From the NCBI GenBank assembly GCA_022767745.1, contig JALENN010000006.1, positions 372,001 to 436,000 on the forward strand: 64,000 nucleotides of DNA, written 5' to 3'. The DNA comes from Alistipes sp. (GTDB lineage: Bacteria; Bacteroidota; Bacteroidia; Bacteroidales; Rikenellaceae). Both the position numbers and the translations under genes were made by a program. Below, piece by piece: positions 37,024-48,658 of this stretch; positions within the stretch are counted from its first letter, which is position 1, and each line of letters starts with the position of its first letter. Under the pieces are notes generated by a model. It ran no database searches. It saw nothing but the letters and a program-made list of their open reading frames with translations, and was not told the origin of the DNA.

Positions 37024-37902
37024 ATGATGAAGGAGAAATTTATTATGGCCGACGGCACGGCGCTGCACATCAGCGATTCGGGCCGCGGCGAGCGGTGTGT
37101 GGTGCTTGTGCACGGCTATCTCGAGGCCATGTACGTGTGGGACGACTTCGCGCCGCTGCTCACGCCCGAGGTGCGTGTTATCACGGTCGACGTGCCGGGA
37201 CACGGCATATCGCAGGTGCTGGGCGAGGTGCATACGATGGAGATGATGGCCGACGTCATGCGCGGCATGCTCGATGCGCTGGGCATCGCCCGCGCCACGT
37301 TCGTGGGCCACTCGATGGGAGGCTACATATCGCTGGCCTTCTGTGCGAAGTACCCCGAGCGTATGGACGGCATCGTGCTGCTCAGCTCGTCGCCCTGCCC
37401 CGACGACGAGACCAAGCGCGAGAACCGCCGCCGCGAGATCGCCCTCGTGCGTGCGGGCAAGAAGGACGTGCTGGCGCGCGTGGCCCCCGAGACGGGCTTC
37501 GCCGTGCAGAACCGCGAGCGGCTGAAGGACTACATCGAGGACCTTGTCGAGCAGGTGCACATCACCGAGGACGACGGCATCGTGGCGCTGCTGGGCGGCA
37601 TGATCGCGCGCGTCGACCAGAATGCCATGCTTCGTGCGAGCCGCGTGCCGCAGCTCTTCATCCTGGGCCGCCACGACAACTACATCCCCGTCGAGGCGGC
37701 GGAGCGCTTCGTGGCCGACAACCCGCAGGCGCAGGTGGTGTGGCTCGGCGCGTCGGGACACATGGGCTTTATCGAGGAGCCGCAGCGTTGCGCCGACGCC
37801 ATCCTGGGCTTCGTGCTTGAGGGCGACGCCCATGCCCGCATAAATGCCCGCGCGGCGGAGACCCCCGCCGGGGCGGATGCGGCGGAAGAGAAGGAACAAT
37901 AA
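37024..37902 (+). CDS. alpha/beta hydrolase
   Basis: [58 protein letters not shown]. Confidence 0.88.
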   Translation: MMKEKFIMADGTALHISDSGRGERCVVLVHGYLEAMYVWDDFAPLLTPEVRVITVDVPGHGISQVLGEVHTMEMMADVMRGMLDALGIARATFVGHSMGGYISLAFCAKYPERMDGIVLLSSSPCPDDETKRENRRREIALVRAGKKDVLARVAPETGFAVQNRERLKDYIEDLVEQVHITEDDGIVALLGGMIARVDQNAMLRASRVPQLFILGRHDNYIPVEAAERFVADNPQAQVVWLGASGHMGFIEEPQRCADAILGFVLEGDAHARINARAAETPAGADAAEEKEQ

Positions 37903-37914
37903 ATCCGAAAGCAT

Positions 37915-38805
37915 ATGAAAAAGATTGTGTTGATGGCCGTGGCGGCCTTGGTGTCGCTTGCCGCATCGGCCCAGAACGACTGGTCGAAGATGATGAGCCG
38001 CGTCGAGCACCACACCATCCACAGCGAGGTGCTGGGCTGCGACCGCAACTATACGGTGTTCCTGCCCGCGGGCTACGATGTGGAGAAGGATCGCCGCTAC
38101 CCCATCCTCTACCTGCTGCACGGCATGAGCGACACCGACCGCAACTGGTACGAGCGCGGCCACGTCAAGGACGTGATGGACCAGCTCGTGGCCGACGGCA
38201 CCGTCGAGCCGATGATAATCGTCACGCCCGACGCGGGCGGCATGCCCGTCGAGGAGAAGCAGAACGGCTACTTCGACATGGAGGGGTGGGCCTACGAGCG
38301 CTTCTTCTTCGAGGAGTTCCTGCCCCACGTCGAGAGCGAGTACCGCGTCGTGGGCGACCGCGCCCACCGCGGCGTTGCGGGCCTGTCGATGGGCGGCGGC
38401 GGCTCTACGAGCTACGCCCAGCGCCATTCGGACCTCTTCTGCGCCTGCTACGCCATGAGTGCGCTGATGCACCTTCCCGAGGCCGATGCTGCGCAGCTGG
38501 CCGCGGGCAACAAGTTCGCGCTGCTGACCGACGCGGTGCACCGCCTGAGCTGCGTGGAGTATGTACAGAGTGCCGACGAGGCGCGCCGTCAGGCGCTGCG
38601 CACCGTCGCGTGGTATATCGACTGCGGCGACGACGACTTCCTGCTGGACTGCAACCTCGACCTGGTGAAGGCGCTGCGTGCGGCGCACATACCCTACAGC
38701 CTGCGCGTGCGCGACGGCGGCCATACGTGGGAGTACTGGCACTCGGCGTTGTACAACGCCCTGCCCTTCTTCTCGCGCACCTTCGCCGCGGCCGACCGCA
38801 GGTAG
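37915..38805 (+). CDS. secreted esterase (esterase D/tributyrin-esterase-like)
   Basis: Signal peptide; YPILYLLHGMSDTDRNW, GVAGLSMGGGGSTSYAQRHSDLF, RDGGHTWEYWHSAL. Confidence 0.85.
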   Translation: MKKIVLMAVAALVSLAASAQNDWSKMMSRVEHHTIHSEVLGCDRNYTVFLPAGYDVEKDRRYPILYLLHGMSDTDRNWYERGHVKDVMDQLVADGTVEPMIIVTPDAGGMPVEEKQNGYFDMEGWAYERFFFEEFLPHVESEYRVVGDRAHRGVAGLSMGGGGSTSYAQRHSDLFCACYAMSALMHLPEADAAQLAAGNKFALLTDAVHRLSCVEYVQSADEARRQALRTVAWYIDCGDDDFLLDCNLDLVKALRAAHIPYSLRVRDGGHTWEYWHSALYNALPFFSRTFAAADRR

Positions 38806-38873
38806 CGGCTGGCGCGTGGAGGGCGTGGCGGAGTTGACCGTGACGCGGATTGCGGCCCGTGCGGCCCGAAAAA

Positions 38874-39010
38874 TTTGGATGCGCGGGACATAATGCCTAT
38901 CTTTGCCCGCCGAAAACAGTACGAGAGCGTTTTGTAATCCTCATCGGAGGGCGTGAAACAGAGCCGGATAAGATGACTGGGTAAAACCAATCTGACGATC
39001 CGGCCTTTTT
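38874..39010 (+). promoter_or_regulatory. promoter plus structured attenuator-like leader upstream of MATE transporter
   Basis: TTTG (38874), 20-nt spacer, TATCTTTG (38898-38905); hairpin GCCGGAT(38962-38968)/ATCCGGC(38997-39003) then T6. Confidence 0.5.
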
Positions 39011-39100
39011 TACGCCCTTTCGTCAGCGGTGGGGCCTGCGCCCGCCGTGCGGTGGGGGAACGCGACGCCGCGAGTACGCACAACTTAAAAACAGGGAGAT

Positions 39101-40459
39101 ATGGAAAGAAATGCAATCGATTTGGGCACGGTGGACGTGCCGAAACTCTTTCGCCGGATGTTCCTTCCTACTTTGTTCGGTATGTTGAGCATCTCGGCCG
39201 TAACGGCCGTCGACGGCATCTTCATCGGCCACGGCGTGGGCAGCGACGGCATTGCCGCCGTCAACCTCTGCGTGCCCGTGATGATGGTCTTCACGGGGCT
39301 GGGGCTGATGATGGGCGTCGGCTGCTCGGTCGTGGCGGCGGTGCACCTGTCGCGCTCGCAGGCGCGGGCGGCGCGCATAAACGTCACGCAGGCGCTGGCC
39401 TTTGTCTCGGCGGTGACGGTGGCCGCCACGACGCTGATCGTCGTCTTCGCGCGGCAGACGGCCCTTGCGATGGGGTCGTCGGAGCGTCTGCTGCCGCTGG
39501 TGGTCGACTACCTGCAGTGGTTCATGCCCTCGATGGTGTTCCAGATGTGGGTGTCGATCTCGCTCTTCATCATACGCCTCGACGGCGCCCCGCGCGTGGC
39601 CATGTGGTGTTCGGTGGTGTCGGCGGCGCTGAACGTCGTGCTCGACTACATATTCATCTTCCCGCTGGGCTGGGGCGTGCGCGGCGCGGCCTTCGCCACG
39701 TCGCTCAGCGTGGCCACGGGCGGCGTGATGGCGCTGGGCTACCTGCTCTTCTTCGCCCGCACGCTGCGACCCGAGAGGGTGAAGCTGAGCGCGAAGAGCA
39801 TGCGCCTTACGGCGCGCAACCTCGGCTACCAGTGCCGCATAGGGTCGTCGACGCTGCTCGGCGAGCTGACGCTGGCGATGCTCATGTACGTGGGCAACGT
39901 CACCTTCATGCGCTACCTGGGCGACGACGGCGTGGGTGCCTTCGGCGTGGCGTGCTACTATACGCCCTTCGTCTTCATGGTGGGCAACGCCATAGCGCAG
40001 TCGGCGCAGCCCATCCTGAGCTACAACTACGGCGTGGGCAACTTCGAGCGCGTGTGGCAGGCCGGCCGCCTGGCCGTGCGCACGGCCGTCGTGTGCGGCG
40101 GCGTGGTGATGCTGGTCTTCATGGCCGTGCCCGACGGGCTGGTGGGTCTCTTCCTCGGGAGCGGGGGCGAGGCGGCGCGCATCGCCATCGACGGCCTGCC
40201 CTACTTCTCGGCGGGATTCATCTTCTTCGTGGTCAACCTGGCCGTCATAGGCTACAACCAGAGCCTCGAACGTATGGCCGTCTCGACGTCGTTCGCGCTG
40301 CTGCGCGGGGCGCTGTTCCTCGTGCCGAGCTTCATGGTGATGCCCCTCGTGGCCGGCACGGCGGGCATATGGATGGCCATGCCCGTGTCGGAGTTCCTCA
40401 CGACGCTCGCCATTGTGGCCTACTACGGCGCACGCCGCATGCGCCGCCGCAGTGCCTGA
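39101..40459 (+). CDS. MATE family efflux transporter
   Basis: FRRMFLPTLFGMLSISAVTAVDGIFIGHGVGSDGIAAVNL; 12-TM pattern; VNLAVIGYNQSLERMAVSTSFALLRG. Confidence 0.9.
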   Translation: MERNAIDLGTVDVPKLFRRMFLPTLFGMLSISAVTAVDGIFIGHGVGSDGIAAVNLCVPVMMVFTGLGLMMGVGCSVVAAVHLSRSQARAARINVTQALAFVSAVTVAATTLIVVFARQTALAMGSSERLLPLVVDYLQWFMPSMVFQMWVSISLFIIRLDGAPRVAMWCSVVSAALNVVLDYIFIFPLGWGVRGAAFATSLSVATGGVMALGYLLFFARTLRPERVKLSAKSMRLTARNLGYQCRIGSSTLLGELTLAMLMYVGNVTFMRYLGDDGVGAFGVACYYTPFVFMVGNAIAQSAQPILSYNYGVGNFERVWQAGRLAVRTAVVCGGVVMLVFMAVPDGLVGLFLGSGGEAARIAIDGLPYFSAGFIFFVVNLAVIGYNQSLERMAVSTSFALLRGALFLVPSFMVMPLVAGTAGIWMAMPVSEFLTTLAIVAYYGARRMRRRSA

Positions 40460-40829
40460 CGATTGCCGTATCGCCGCACCCTGCCCGCCCGCCAGCGCCG
40501 CCGCGCCTGCGGGCGGACTTTTTTTCTCTGCCGTCGGCTTCCTCCGCCGTGCCGCCTGCGAAACCATTTTCGGCCTGTCCTTGCCCTTCTTTTACCCCCC
40601 CCCGGCGGCATGTGGTGCCGTTGCCGCCGCATCCCCCGCTTACGGGCTGCGGCGTGGCCCCTGCCGCGGGTGCAGCGGCCGCCCCGAAACCCCGCTGCAT
40701 GGGGCCGCGGAGGGATTTTGTGCCGAAAAATTTTCCCAATCGCAATAAAATGTTGTATTTTTGGAACAAATTATGTTTTTTACCGCCGGCGCCGTGTCAC
40801 GCGCGCCGTCATTAATCTTCAAATAACTT

Positions 40830-42872
40830 ATGGCCAAGGAGTTCAAACGTTATCTCATCACTTCGGCACTTCCCTATGCCAACGGTCCGGTGCATATCGG
40901 CCACCTGGCGGGCGTATACGTGCCGTCGGACATATACACGCGCTACCTGCGTCTGCGGGGCCGCGACGTGATCTCGGTGTGCGGCAGCGACGAGCACGGC
41001 GTGCCCATCACCATCAAGGCCCGCAAGGAGGGTGTCTCGCCCCAGGCGATCGTCGACCGCTACCACGAGATCATAAAGGATTCGTTCCGCCGTCTGGGCA
41101 TCTCGTTCGACATCTATTCGCGCACCTCGTCGCCCACGCACCGCAAGACGGCGTCGGATTTCTTCCGCAAGCTCTACGACGAGGGCAAGTTCATCGAGAA
41201 GAGCTCGATGCAGTACTACGACGAGGAGGCGCAGACCTTCCTTGCCGACCGCTACATCGTCGGCACCTGCCCCCGCTGCGGCAACGAGCGCGCCTATGGC
41301 GACCAGTGCGAGCAGTGCGGCTCGACGCTCTCGCCCGACGAGCTGATCAACCCCCACAGCGCCGTGTCGGGATCGGTTCCCGTCAAGCGCGAGACCAAGC
41401 ACTGGTACCTGCCGCTGGACCAGTATGAGGGCTTCCTGCGCGAGTGGATCCTCGAGGGCCACAAGGAGTGGAAGAGCAACGTCTACGGCCAGTGCAAGAG
41501 CTGGCTCGACCTCGGCCTGCAGCCGCGTGCCGTGAGCCGCGACCTCGACTGGGGTATCCCCGTGCCCGTCGAGGGTGCCGAGGGCAAGGTGCTCTACGTA
41601 TGGTTCGACGCCCCTATCGGCTATATCTCGGCCACGAAGGACCTCACGCCCGACTGGGAGAAGTACTGGAAGAGCGACGACACGAAAATGGTGCACTTCA
41701 TCGGCAAGGACAATATCGTCTTCCACTGCATCGTCTTCCCGTCGATGCTCAAGGCGCACGGCGGCTACATCCTGCCCGAGAACGTGCCCGCGAACGAGTT
41801 CCTGAACCTCGAGGGCGACAAGATTTCCACCTCGCGCAACTGGGCCGTATGGCTTCACGAGTACCTCGACGACTTCCCCGGCAAGGAGGATGTCCTTCGA
41901 TACGTCCTCTGCGCCAACGCTCCCGAGACCAAGGACAACGACTTCACGTGGCGTGACTTCCAGGCCCGCAACAACAACGAGCTGGTGGCCATCCTCGGCA
42001 ACTTCGTCAACCGCGCGCTGGTGCTGACGAAGAAGTACTACGAGGGCCGCGTGCCCGCCCGCGGCGAGCTTACCGACTACGACCGCGCCACCATAGCCGA
42101 GCTGCAGGGCATCCGCTCGCAGCTGGAGTCGAACATCGAGAACTACCGCTTCCGCGAGGCGCTGAAGGATGCCATGAACTTCGCCCGCATCGGCAACAAG
42201 TACCTGGCCGACACCGAGCCGTGGAAGGTTGTCAAGAGCGACCCGGCACGCGTGGAGACGATTCTCAACATAGCGCTGCAGATCACGGCCAACGTCGCCG
42301 TCGCCATCGAGCCCTTCATGCCCTTCTCGTCGGAGAAGATCCTGCGCATGCTCTCGATCGAGCGCCCGACGTGGGACGATCTGGGATCGATGGAGATCGT
42401 GGCCGCCGGCCACACCATCGGCGAGCCGCAGCTGCTCTTCGAGAAGATCGAGGACGAGGCTATCGAGCGCCAGCTGGCCAAGCTCGCCGCCTCGAAGGCC
42501 GCCAACGCCGCCGCCGAGGCTGCCTCGCACGTGCCCGAGCAGAAGGCCGAGGTGTCGTTCGACGACTTCGACAAGATGGATATCCGCATCTCGACGATCG
42601 TCGCCGCCGAGAAGGTCGCCAAGACCAAGAAGCTGCTCAAGCTCACCGTCGATACGGGTATCGACCGCCGCACCATCGTCTCGGGCATAGCCGAGTACTT
42701 CAAGCCCGAGGAGCTTGTCGGACGTCAGGTTCCCGTGCTGGTGAACCTCGCGCCGCGCGAGCTGAAGGGTATCCGCTCCGAGGGTATGATCCTCATGGCC
42801 GAGGACGTCCTGCGCGGACTGGTGATGCTGCAGCCCGAGCAGAAGGTGGGCGAAGGCTCGCAGATAGGCTGA
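40830..42872 (+). CDS. metG: methionyl-tRNA synthetase with C-terminal tRNA-binding domain
   Basis: [65 protein letters not shown]-terminal [18 protein letters not shown]. Confidence 0.96.
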   Translation: MAKEFKRYLITSALPYANGPVHIGHLAGVYVPSDIYTRYLRLRGRDVISVCGSDEHGVPITIKARKEGVSPQAIVDRYHEIIKDSFRRLGISFDIYSRTSSPTHRKTASDFFRKLYDEGKFIEKSSMQYYDEEAQTFLADRYIVGTCPRCGNERAYGDQCEQCGSTLSPDELINPHSAVSGSVPVKRETKHWYLPLDQYEGFLREWILEGHKEWKSNVYGQCKSWLDLGLQPRAVSRDLDWGIPVPVEGAEGKVLYVWFDAPIGYISATKDLTPDWEKYWKSDDTKMVHFIGKDNIVFHCIVFPSMLKAHGGYILPENVPANEFLNLEGDKISTSRNWAVWLHEYLDDFPGKEDVLRYVLCANAPETKDNDFTWRDFQARNNNELVAILGNFVNRALVLTKKYYEGRVPARGELTDYDRATIAELQGIRSQLESNIENYRFREALKDAMNFARIGNKYLADTEPWKVVKSDPARVETILNIALQITANVAVAIEPFMPFSSEKILRMLSIERPTWDDLGSMEIVAAGHTIGEPQLLFEKIEDEAIERQLAKLAASKAANAAAEAASHVPEQKAEVSFDDFDKMDIRISTIVAAEKVAKTKKLLKLTVDTGIDRRTIVSGIAEYFKPEELVGRQVPVLVNLAPRELKGIRSEGMILMAEDVLRGLVMLQPEQKVGEGSQIG

Positions 42873-42924
42873 TGCACGGCAGAGTGTTTACTGAATGATA
42901 TAAAACAATGAAAATCAATATATT

Positions 42925-43941
42925 ATGAAAGCGATTGATTGGAAGGCGCTGGGCTTCGACTACATGAAGACCGACGTAAACGCCCGCTACTACTACAAGG
43001 ATGGCAAGTGGAGCGAGATGGAGATCACCGAGGATGAGTATATCAAGATGCACATGTCGACCACATGCCTGCACTACGGCCTCGAGGCCTTCGAGGGTCT
43101 GAAGGCGTTCCGCGGCGTCGACGGCAAGGTGCGCATCTTCCGCATGGATGCCAACGCGCGGCGCATGCAGTCGTCGGCACGCAAGCTGTGCCTTCCCGAG
43201 CCTACGGTCGAGATGTTCACGGCGGCCTGCTACGAGGTCGTAAAGCGCAACATCGACTATGTGCCCCCCTACGAGTCGGGCGCATCGCTCTACCTGCGTC
43301 CCGTGCTCATCGGCACCAAGGTGGGACTGGGCGTGAAGGCGTCGCACGAGGCCATGCTTATAGTCTTCTGCTCGCCCGTTGGCCCCTACTTCAAGGGCGG
43401 AATGACCACCATAAAGGTGGTTGTCGACCGCGAACAGGACCGTGCTGCTCCACGTGGAACAGGCGACATCAAGGCGGGCGGCAACTATGCGTCGAGCATC
43501 CTCTCGGGCGAGAAGGCGCACGACCTGGGCTATGCCAACGTCATGTATCTCGACGCGCGCGAGCATAAGTATATCGAGGAGTGCGGTGCCGCAAACTTCT
43601 TCGGCATCAAGGACGGCAAGTACATTACGCCCAAGTCGCCCTCGATCCTTCCGTCGATCACCAACATGAGCCTGCGCCAGCTTGCTGCCGACATGGGCCT
43701 CACGGTCGAGGAGCGCCCCGTTCCCGTCGACGAGCTCGATACGTTCGAGGAGGCCGGCGCGTGCGGTACGGCTGCCGTCATCTCGCCTATCGAGTCGGTT
43801 TACGACCTCGACACCGGCAAATCGGTAACCTATGGCAAGCAGGTGGGCAAAACCTGCCTCGCCCTCTACAACAAGCTGCAGGATATCCAGTACGGACGCT
43901 GCGAGGATACCTACGGCTGGACAACCATCGTAGAGGAGTAG
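42925..43941 (+). CDS. ilvE: branched-chain amino acid aminotransferase
   Basis: LHYGLEAFEGLKAFRGVDGKVRIFRMDANARRM, IKAGGNYASSILSGEKAHDLGYANVMYLDAREHKYIEECGAANFFGI. Confidence 0.94.
   Translation: MKAIDWKALGFDYMKTDVNARYYYKDGKWSEMEITEDEYIKMHMSTTCLHYGLEAFEGLKAFRGVDGKVRIFRMDANARRMQSSARKLCLPEPTVEMFTAACYEVVKRNIDYVPPYESGASLYLRPVLIGTKVGLGVKASHEAMLIVFCSPVGPYFKGGMTTIKVVVDREQDRAAPRGTGDIKAGGNYASSILSGEKAHDLGYANVMYLDAREHKYIEECGAANFFGIKDGKYITPKSPSILPSITNMSLRQLAADMGLTVEERPVPVDELDTFEEAGACGTAAVISPIESVYDLDTGKSVTYGKQVGKTCLALYNKLQDIQYGRCEDTYGWTTIVEE
43446..43461. promoter_or_regulatory. parS-like site inside ilvE
   Basis: TGCTCCACGTGGAACA, 15/16 match to palindrome TGTTCCACGTGGAACA. Confidence 0.75.
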
Positions 43942-44058
43942 GCCTATCCCCATGTCCGGGTCGCGCATACGCTCGGACTTGCGATTTTCTGCCGTTTTTT
44001 ACAGCTTTGAGTAATGCGGCGGCAGAAATTTATAAAAATAATGTTTCATAGCTGGAAA

Positions 44059-44105
44059 GTTGCCTTTTCGGGTCTTTATGACTCTGAAAAGGCAGCTTTT
44101 TTATA
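44059..44105 (+). terminator. terminator of ilvE
   Basis: AGTTGCCTTTTC...GAAAAGGCAGCTTTTTT. Confidence 0.85.
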
Positions 44106-44394
44106 TGCTCCAATTTTCGCGCCGTCCGTGCAACGTCCCGCCCTTGCCCGAAATATCGCGATTTTGAACGCGTTTATTTTTTGAGCGATTTTGAGGTGTT
44201 TCGGGGTTTGTTTGTTGCTGTTGTCTTATTTTTTTGGCCCGCTTTTCTCTTTTCTCTAATTTCCCTTCTACCTCTCTTTCCTTCCTGTCTTTGCCGAAAG
44301 CTGTTGCTTTTCTCTTTTCTGTTTACTCTGCTTCGCCCCTCCCTCCCATTGCCTTGTTTTGCGATTTCTTTATTTTGTTCTGTTATTTTCTCTT

Positions 44395-44410
44395 TGTTCC
44401 ACGTGGAACA
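44395..44410. promoter_or_regulatory. parS-like site
   Basis: perfect palindrome TGTTCCACGTGGAACA. Confidence 0.85.
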
Positions 44411-44434
44411 TCGTTCTTCTCTCCCTTGTTAAAG

Positions 44435-44450
44435 CGTTTCACGTGGAACA
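44435..44450. promoter_or_regulatory. parS-like site
   Basis: CGTTTCACGTGGAACA. Confidence 0.8.
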
Positions 44451-44515
44451 CTTCTGCTCAATTCATTCTACCCTCCCCTGCTCCTCAAATATCTAATTCT
44501 TTTACGCTATTCCTC

Positions 44516-44531
44516 TGCTCCACGTGGAACA
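44516..44531. promoter_or_regulatory. parS-like site
   Basis: TGCTCCACGTGGAACA. Confidence 0.8.
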
Positions 44532-44561
44532 ATTTGTCTCGCCTTCCTCTTTTTTTTTGTC

Positions 44562-44577
44562 TGTTCCACGTGGAACA
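44562..44577. promoter_or_regulatory. parS-like site
   Basis: perfect palindrome TGTTCCACGTGGAACA. Confidence 0.85.
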
Positions 44578-44665
44578 TTCCCATCAAGGATGCTTGAGAA
44601 AAGACTGATGAATGTGCTGCGGCGGGTATGCGAAAGGGAGATAATGCTGCCAAGGAAAAGGCCAC

Positions 44666-44698
44666 AAAAAACGCCCGCAATCGTAAGACTGCGGGCGT
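44666..44698 (-). terminator. terminator of mnmG
   Basis: aaaaaACGCCCGCA-...-TGCGGGCGT (T-run on minus strand). Confidence 0.8.
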
Positions 44699-44754
44699 GT
44701 ATCATGTTGAGATGTGCGGAATTTTGTGCGGGAAAAAAACTTTTTCCGGGGCGG

Positions 44755-46709
<1,955 letters not shown>

Positions 46710-46713
<4 letters not shown>

Positions 46714-47165
46714 TTATGCCCGTTTTTGGGCGCCGCCTCGCGTGCGGGGAACTGCGCCAGGTACTTGTCCTCCTTGCGGTGCATCTGCCGCTCGGCCGTG
46801 GGGGTCTTGTCCTTCTGTCCGCAGAGGTGCAGCACGCCGTGCACCACCACGCGGCGCATCTCCTGCAGCGGTGTCGAGCCGTAGATGCGGGCGTTGTCGG
46901 CCACGGTCTCCACGTCGATGAATATGTCGCCGCTGACGATGTGCGAGCCCTTGCGGTCGCTGTAGTCGAAGGTTATGACGTCGGTGAAGTAGTCGTGCCC
47001 CAGATACTGGCGGTTCATCTCCAGCAGGCGTTGTGCCGAGCAGAATATGTAGGTTACGTCGCCCAGCTTGTATCCCTCCTGCTCGGCCACCGAGCGCAGC
47101 CACGCTGCCGTGAGCCGCTTGTCGGGCAGACGGTAGGTGCAGGAGTCGTTGTAGTATCGGACCAT
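46710..47165 (-). CDS. ybeY: rRNA maturation RNase YbeY
   Basis: [29 protein letters not shown]. Confidence 0.92.
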
Positions 47166-47231
47166 TGTCGTATGTTATCGGATTTTTTCGGTTCGTGTTC
47201 GTGGCGTCGGGCGCGCGTTGCGTTGCGGCGC

Positions 47232-48377
47232 CTATTTCTTCTTGAAGCAGTCGGCTGCGCTGAGCACCTCCTTGGGCGAGGGCGAGTAGATGCCGAATAC
47301 GAGTTTGTACTCGGGCTGCATCGTGGTGAGGTTTACCGACGAGCCGACGGTGCCCAGAGCGCCGTTTCTTGCCACTTTCTGGCCCTTGTCGACGCTTGTC
47401 GACTCGAGGTTGGCGTACGATGTTATGTACTCGCCATGTGCGACGAAAACGTCGAATTTGCCCGAAATACGGTTTCTGCGCACCTCGACCACCTTGCCCT
47501 CGTAGATCGACCGCACGGTCGCCCCCTCCGAGGCTATGATCTCGGCCATGTTCTTCTTGTACTCGCGCACGCGTCCGCCGTCGACGGGCAGATTGAGGTT
47601 CGACGTCGAGCGCGAGAACGACGCTCCGGCCGTGTTGCCCTTGGTGAGCCTGCGCAGCTGGTCGATGGCGGCGTCGAGCTGCTCCTCGCGCTGCATTTTC
47701 TCGCGCAGGGCGGCCTTCTCGCGCGTCGAGAGCTGGTTCATGGTGCGCTGTGCGGCGGCCACGTCGAGTTTCAGCTGCGTGCGCTGCGCCACGGCGCGGC
47801 TCTGTATCGAGTCCAGTTCCTGACGGCGTGCCGCCAGCTCGTCCTGCTGCTGCCCGAGGGCCGTGGCCAGCGAGTCGATGCGGCGCATGCGCTTGGCGCG
47901 CAGCGTCGCCACGGCGCGTATGTTGGCTATGCGTCGGGCCGCGTCGGAGAAGTCGCGCGAGGCGAGAAGGTATGTTATGTAGTTGTTCTGCTTGTAGTTG
48001 CGGTACGCCTCGCGTACCATTTCGGCGTAGCGGTCGCGCTCGGTCGCGAGTTCGTCGCGCGTGGCCGTTATGATCGAGTCGTTGCGGGCGATGTTGCGCG
48101 AGATGAGACCCATCTCGTTCTCGGTGCGGGTGAGGATCTGGTTGCGCGAGTCGATCTGACGCGTTATCGAGCGCACGCGCTGCTGCGCCGTCGACTTGTC
48201 GCGCTTGATGCCCGAGAGGCGTTTCTCCTCCTGTGCTATCTGCTCCTCCAGCTCGGCTATCTTGCGCCGCTGCGCCTCGATGCGCTGCTTCTCCTGCGCC
48301 GTCTGTGCCGCAGCGTGCTGCGCCGACGCCGTTACCAGCGCCGCTGTCGCCATGAGTATGTAGATTGTTCTCTTCAT
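47232..48377 (-). CDS. EnvC-like coiled-coil murein hydrolase activator (degenerate M23)
   Basis: Signal peptide, long coiled coil, C-terminal LytM-like VFVAHGEYITSYANLESTSVDKGQKVARNGALGTVG. Confidence 0.88.
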   Translation of the reverse strand: MKRTIYILMATAALVTASAQHAAAQTAQEKQRIEAQRRKIAELEEQIAQEEKRLSGIKRDKSTAQQRVRSITRQIDSRNQILTRTENEMGLISRNIARNDSIITATRDELATERDRYAEMVREAYRNYKQNNYITYLLASRDFSDAARRIANIRAVATLRAKRMRRIDSLATALGQQQDELAARRQELDSIQSRAVAQRTQLKLDVAAAQRTMNQLSTREKAALREKMQREEQLDAAIDQLRRLTKGNTAGASFSRSTSNLNLPVDGGRVREYKKNMAEIIASEGATVRSIYEGKVVEVRRNRISGKFDVFVAHGEYITSYANLESTSVDKGQKVARNGALGTVGSSVNLTTMQPEYKLVFGIYSPSPKEVLSAADCFKKK

Positions 48378-48658
48378 GTCGCTCGTGATACGATGCCCGT
48401 GCCGCCTTCGCCTGTGTGCGCTCTTATCAGCGCCCCACTCTTGCGCGGCCCCACTCGTGTGTGCCTGCTGCGCCCGGCCTTTGTGCACTCTCTGCTCAAT
48501 GCCCCGCCCGGCCGTCTCTTCTTGCCGGCCTTCCCAGCTTGCTGCTCCTTTACCGCTGCCCTGCTCTGCTGCCGCCTCCCCTGCCGTTCTGCAACGGGCG
48601 TTTTGGGGCTTATCGGCGGCTTTTGGCCTGCGGCTGCAGAATCGGTCGCCCCGGGGCG

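Noticed and set aside
38898-39010. Assignment of the MATE leader to TPP, FMN, fluoride or guanidine riboswitch classes
   Set aside because: Conserved signature motifs of these classes (e.g. CUGAGA of TPP) are not present; left unclassified.
44181-44608. Hydrophobic plus-strand ORFs (MSDFEVFRGLFVAVVLFFWPAF...; MARFSLFSNFPSTSLSFL...)
   Set aside because: Arise from the C/T-rich parS spacer (Phe/Leu/Ser codons); no family resemblance.
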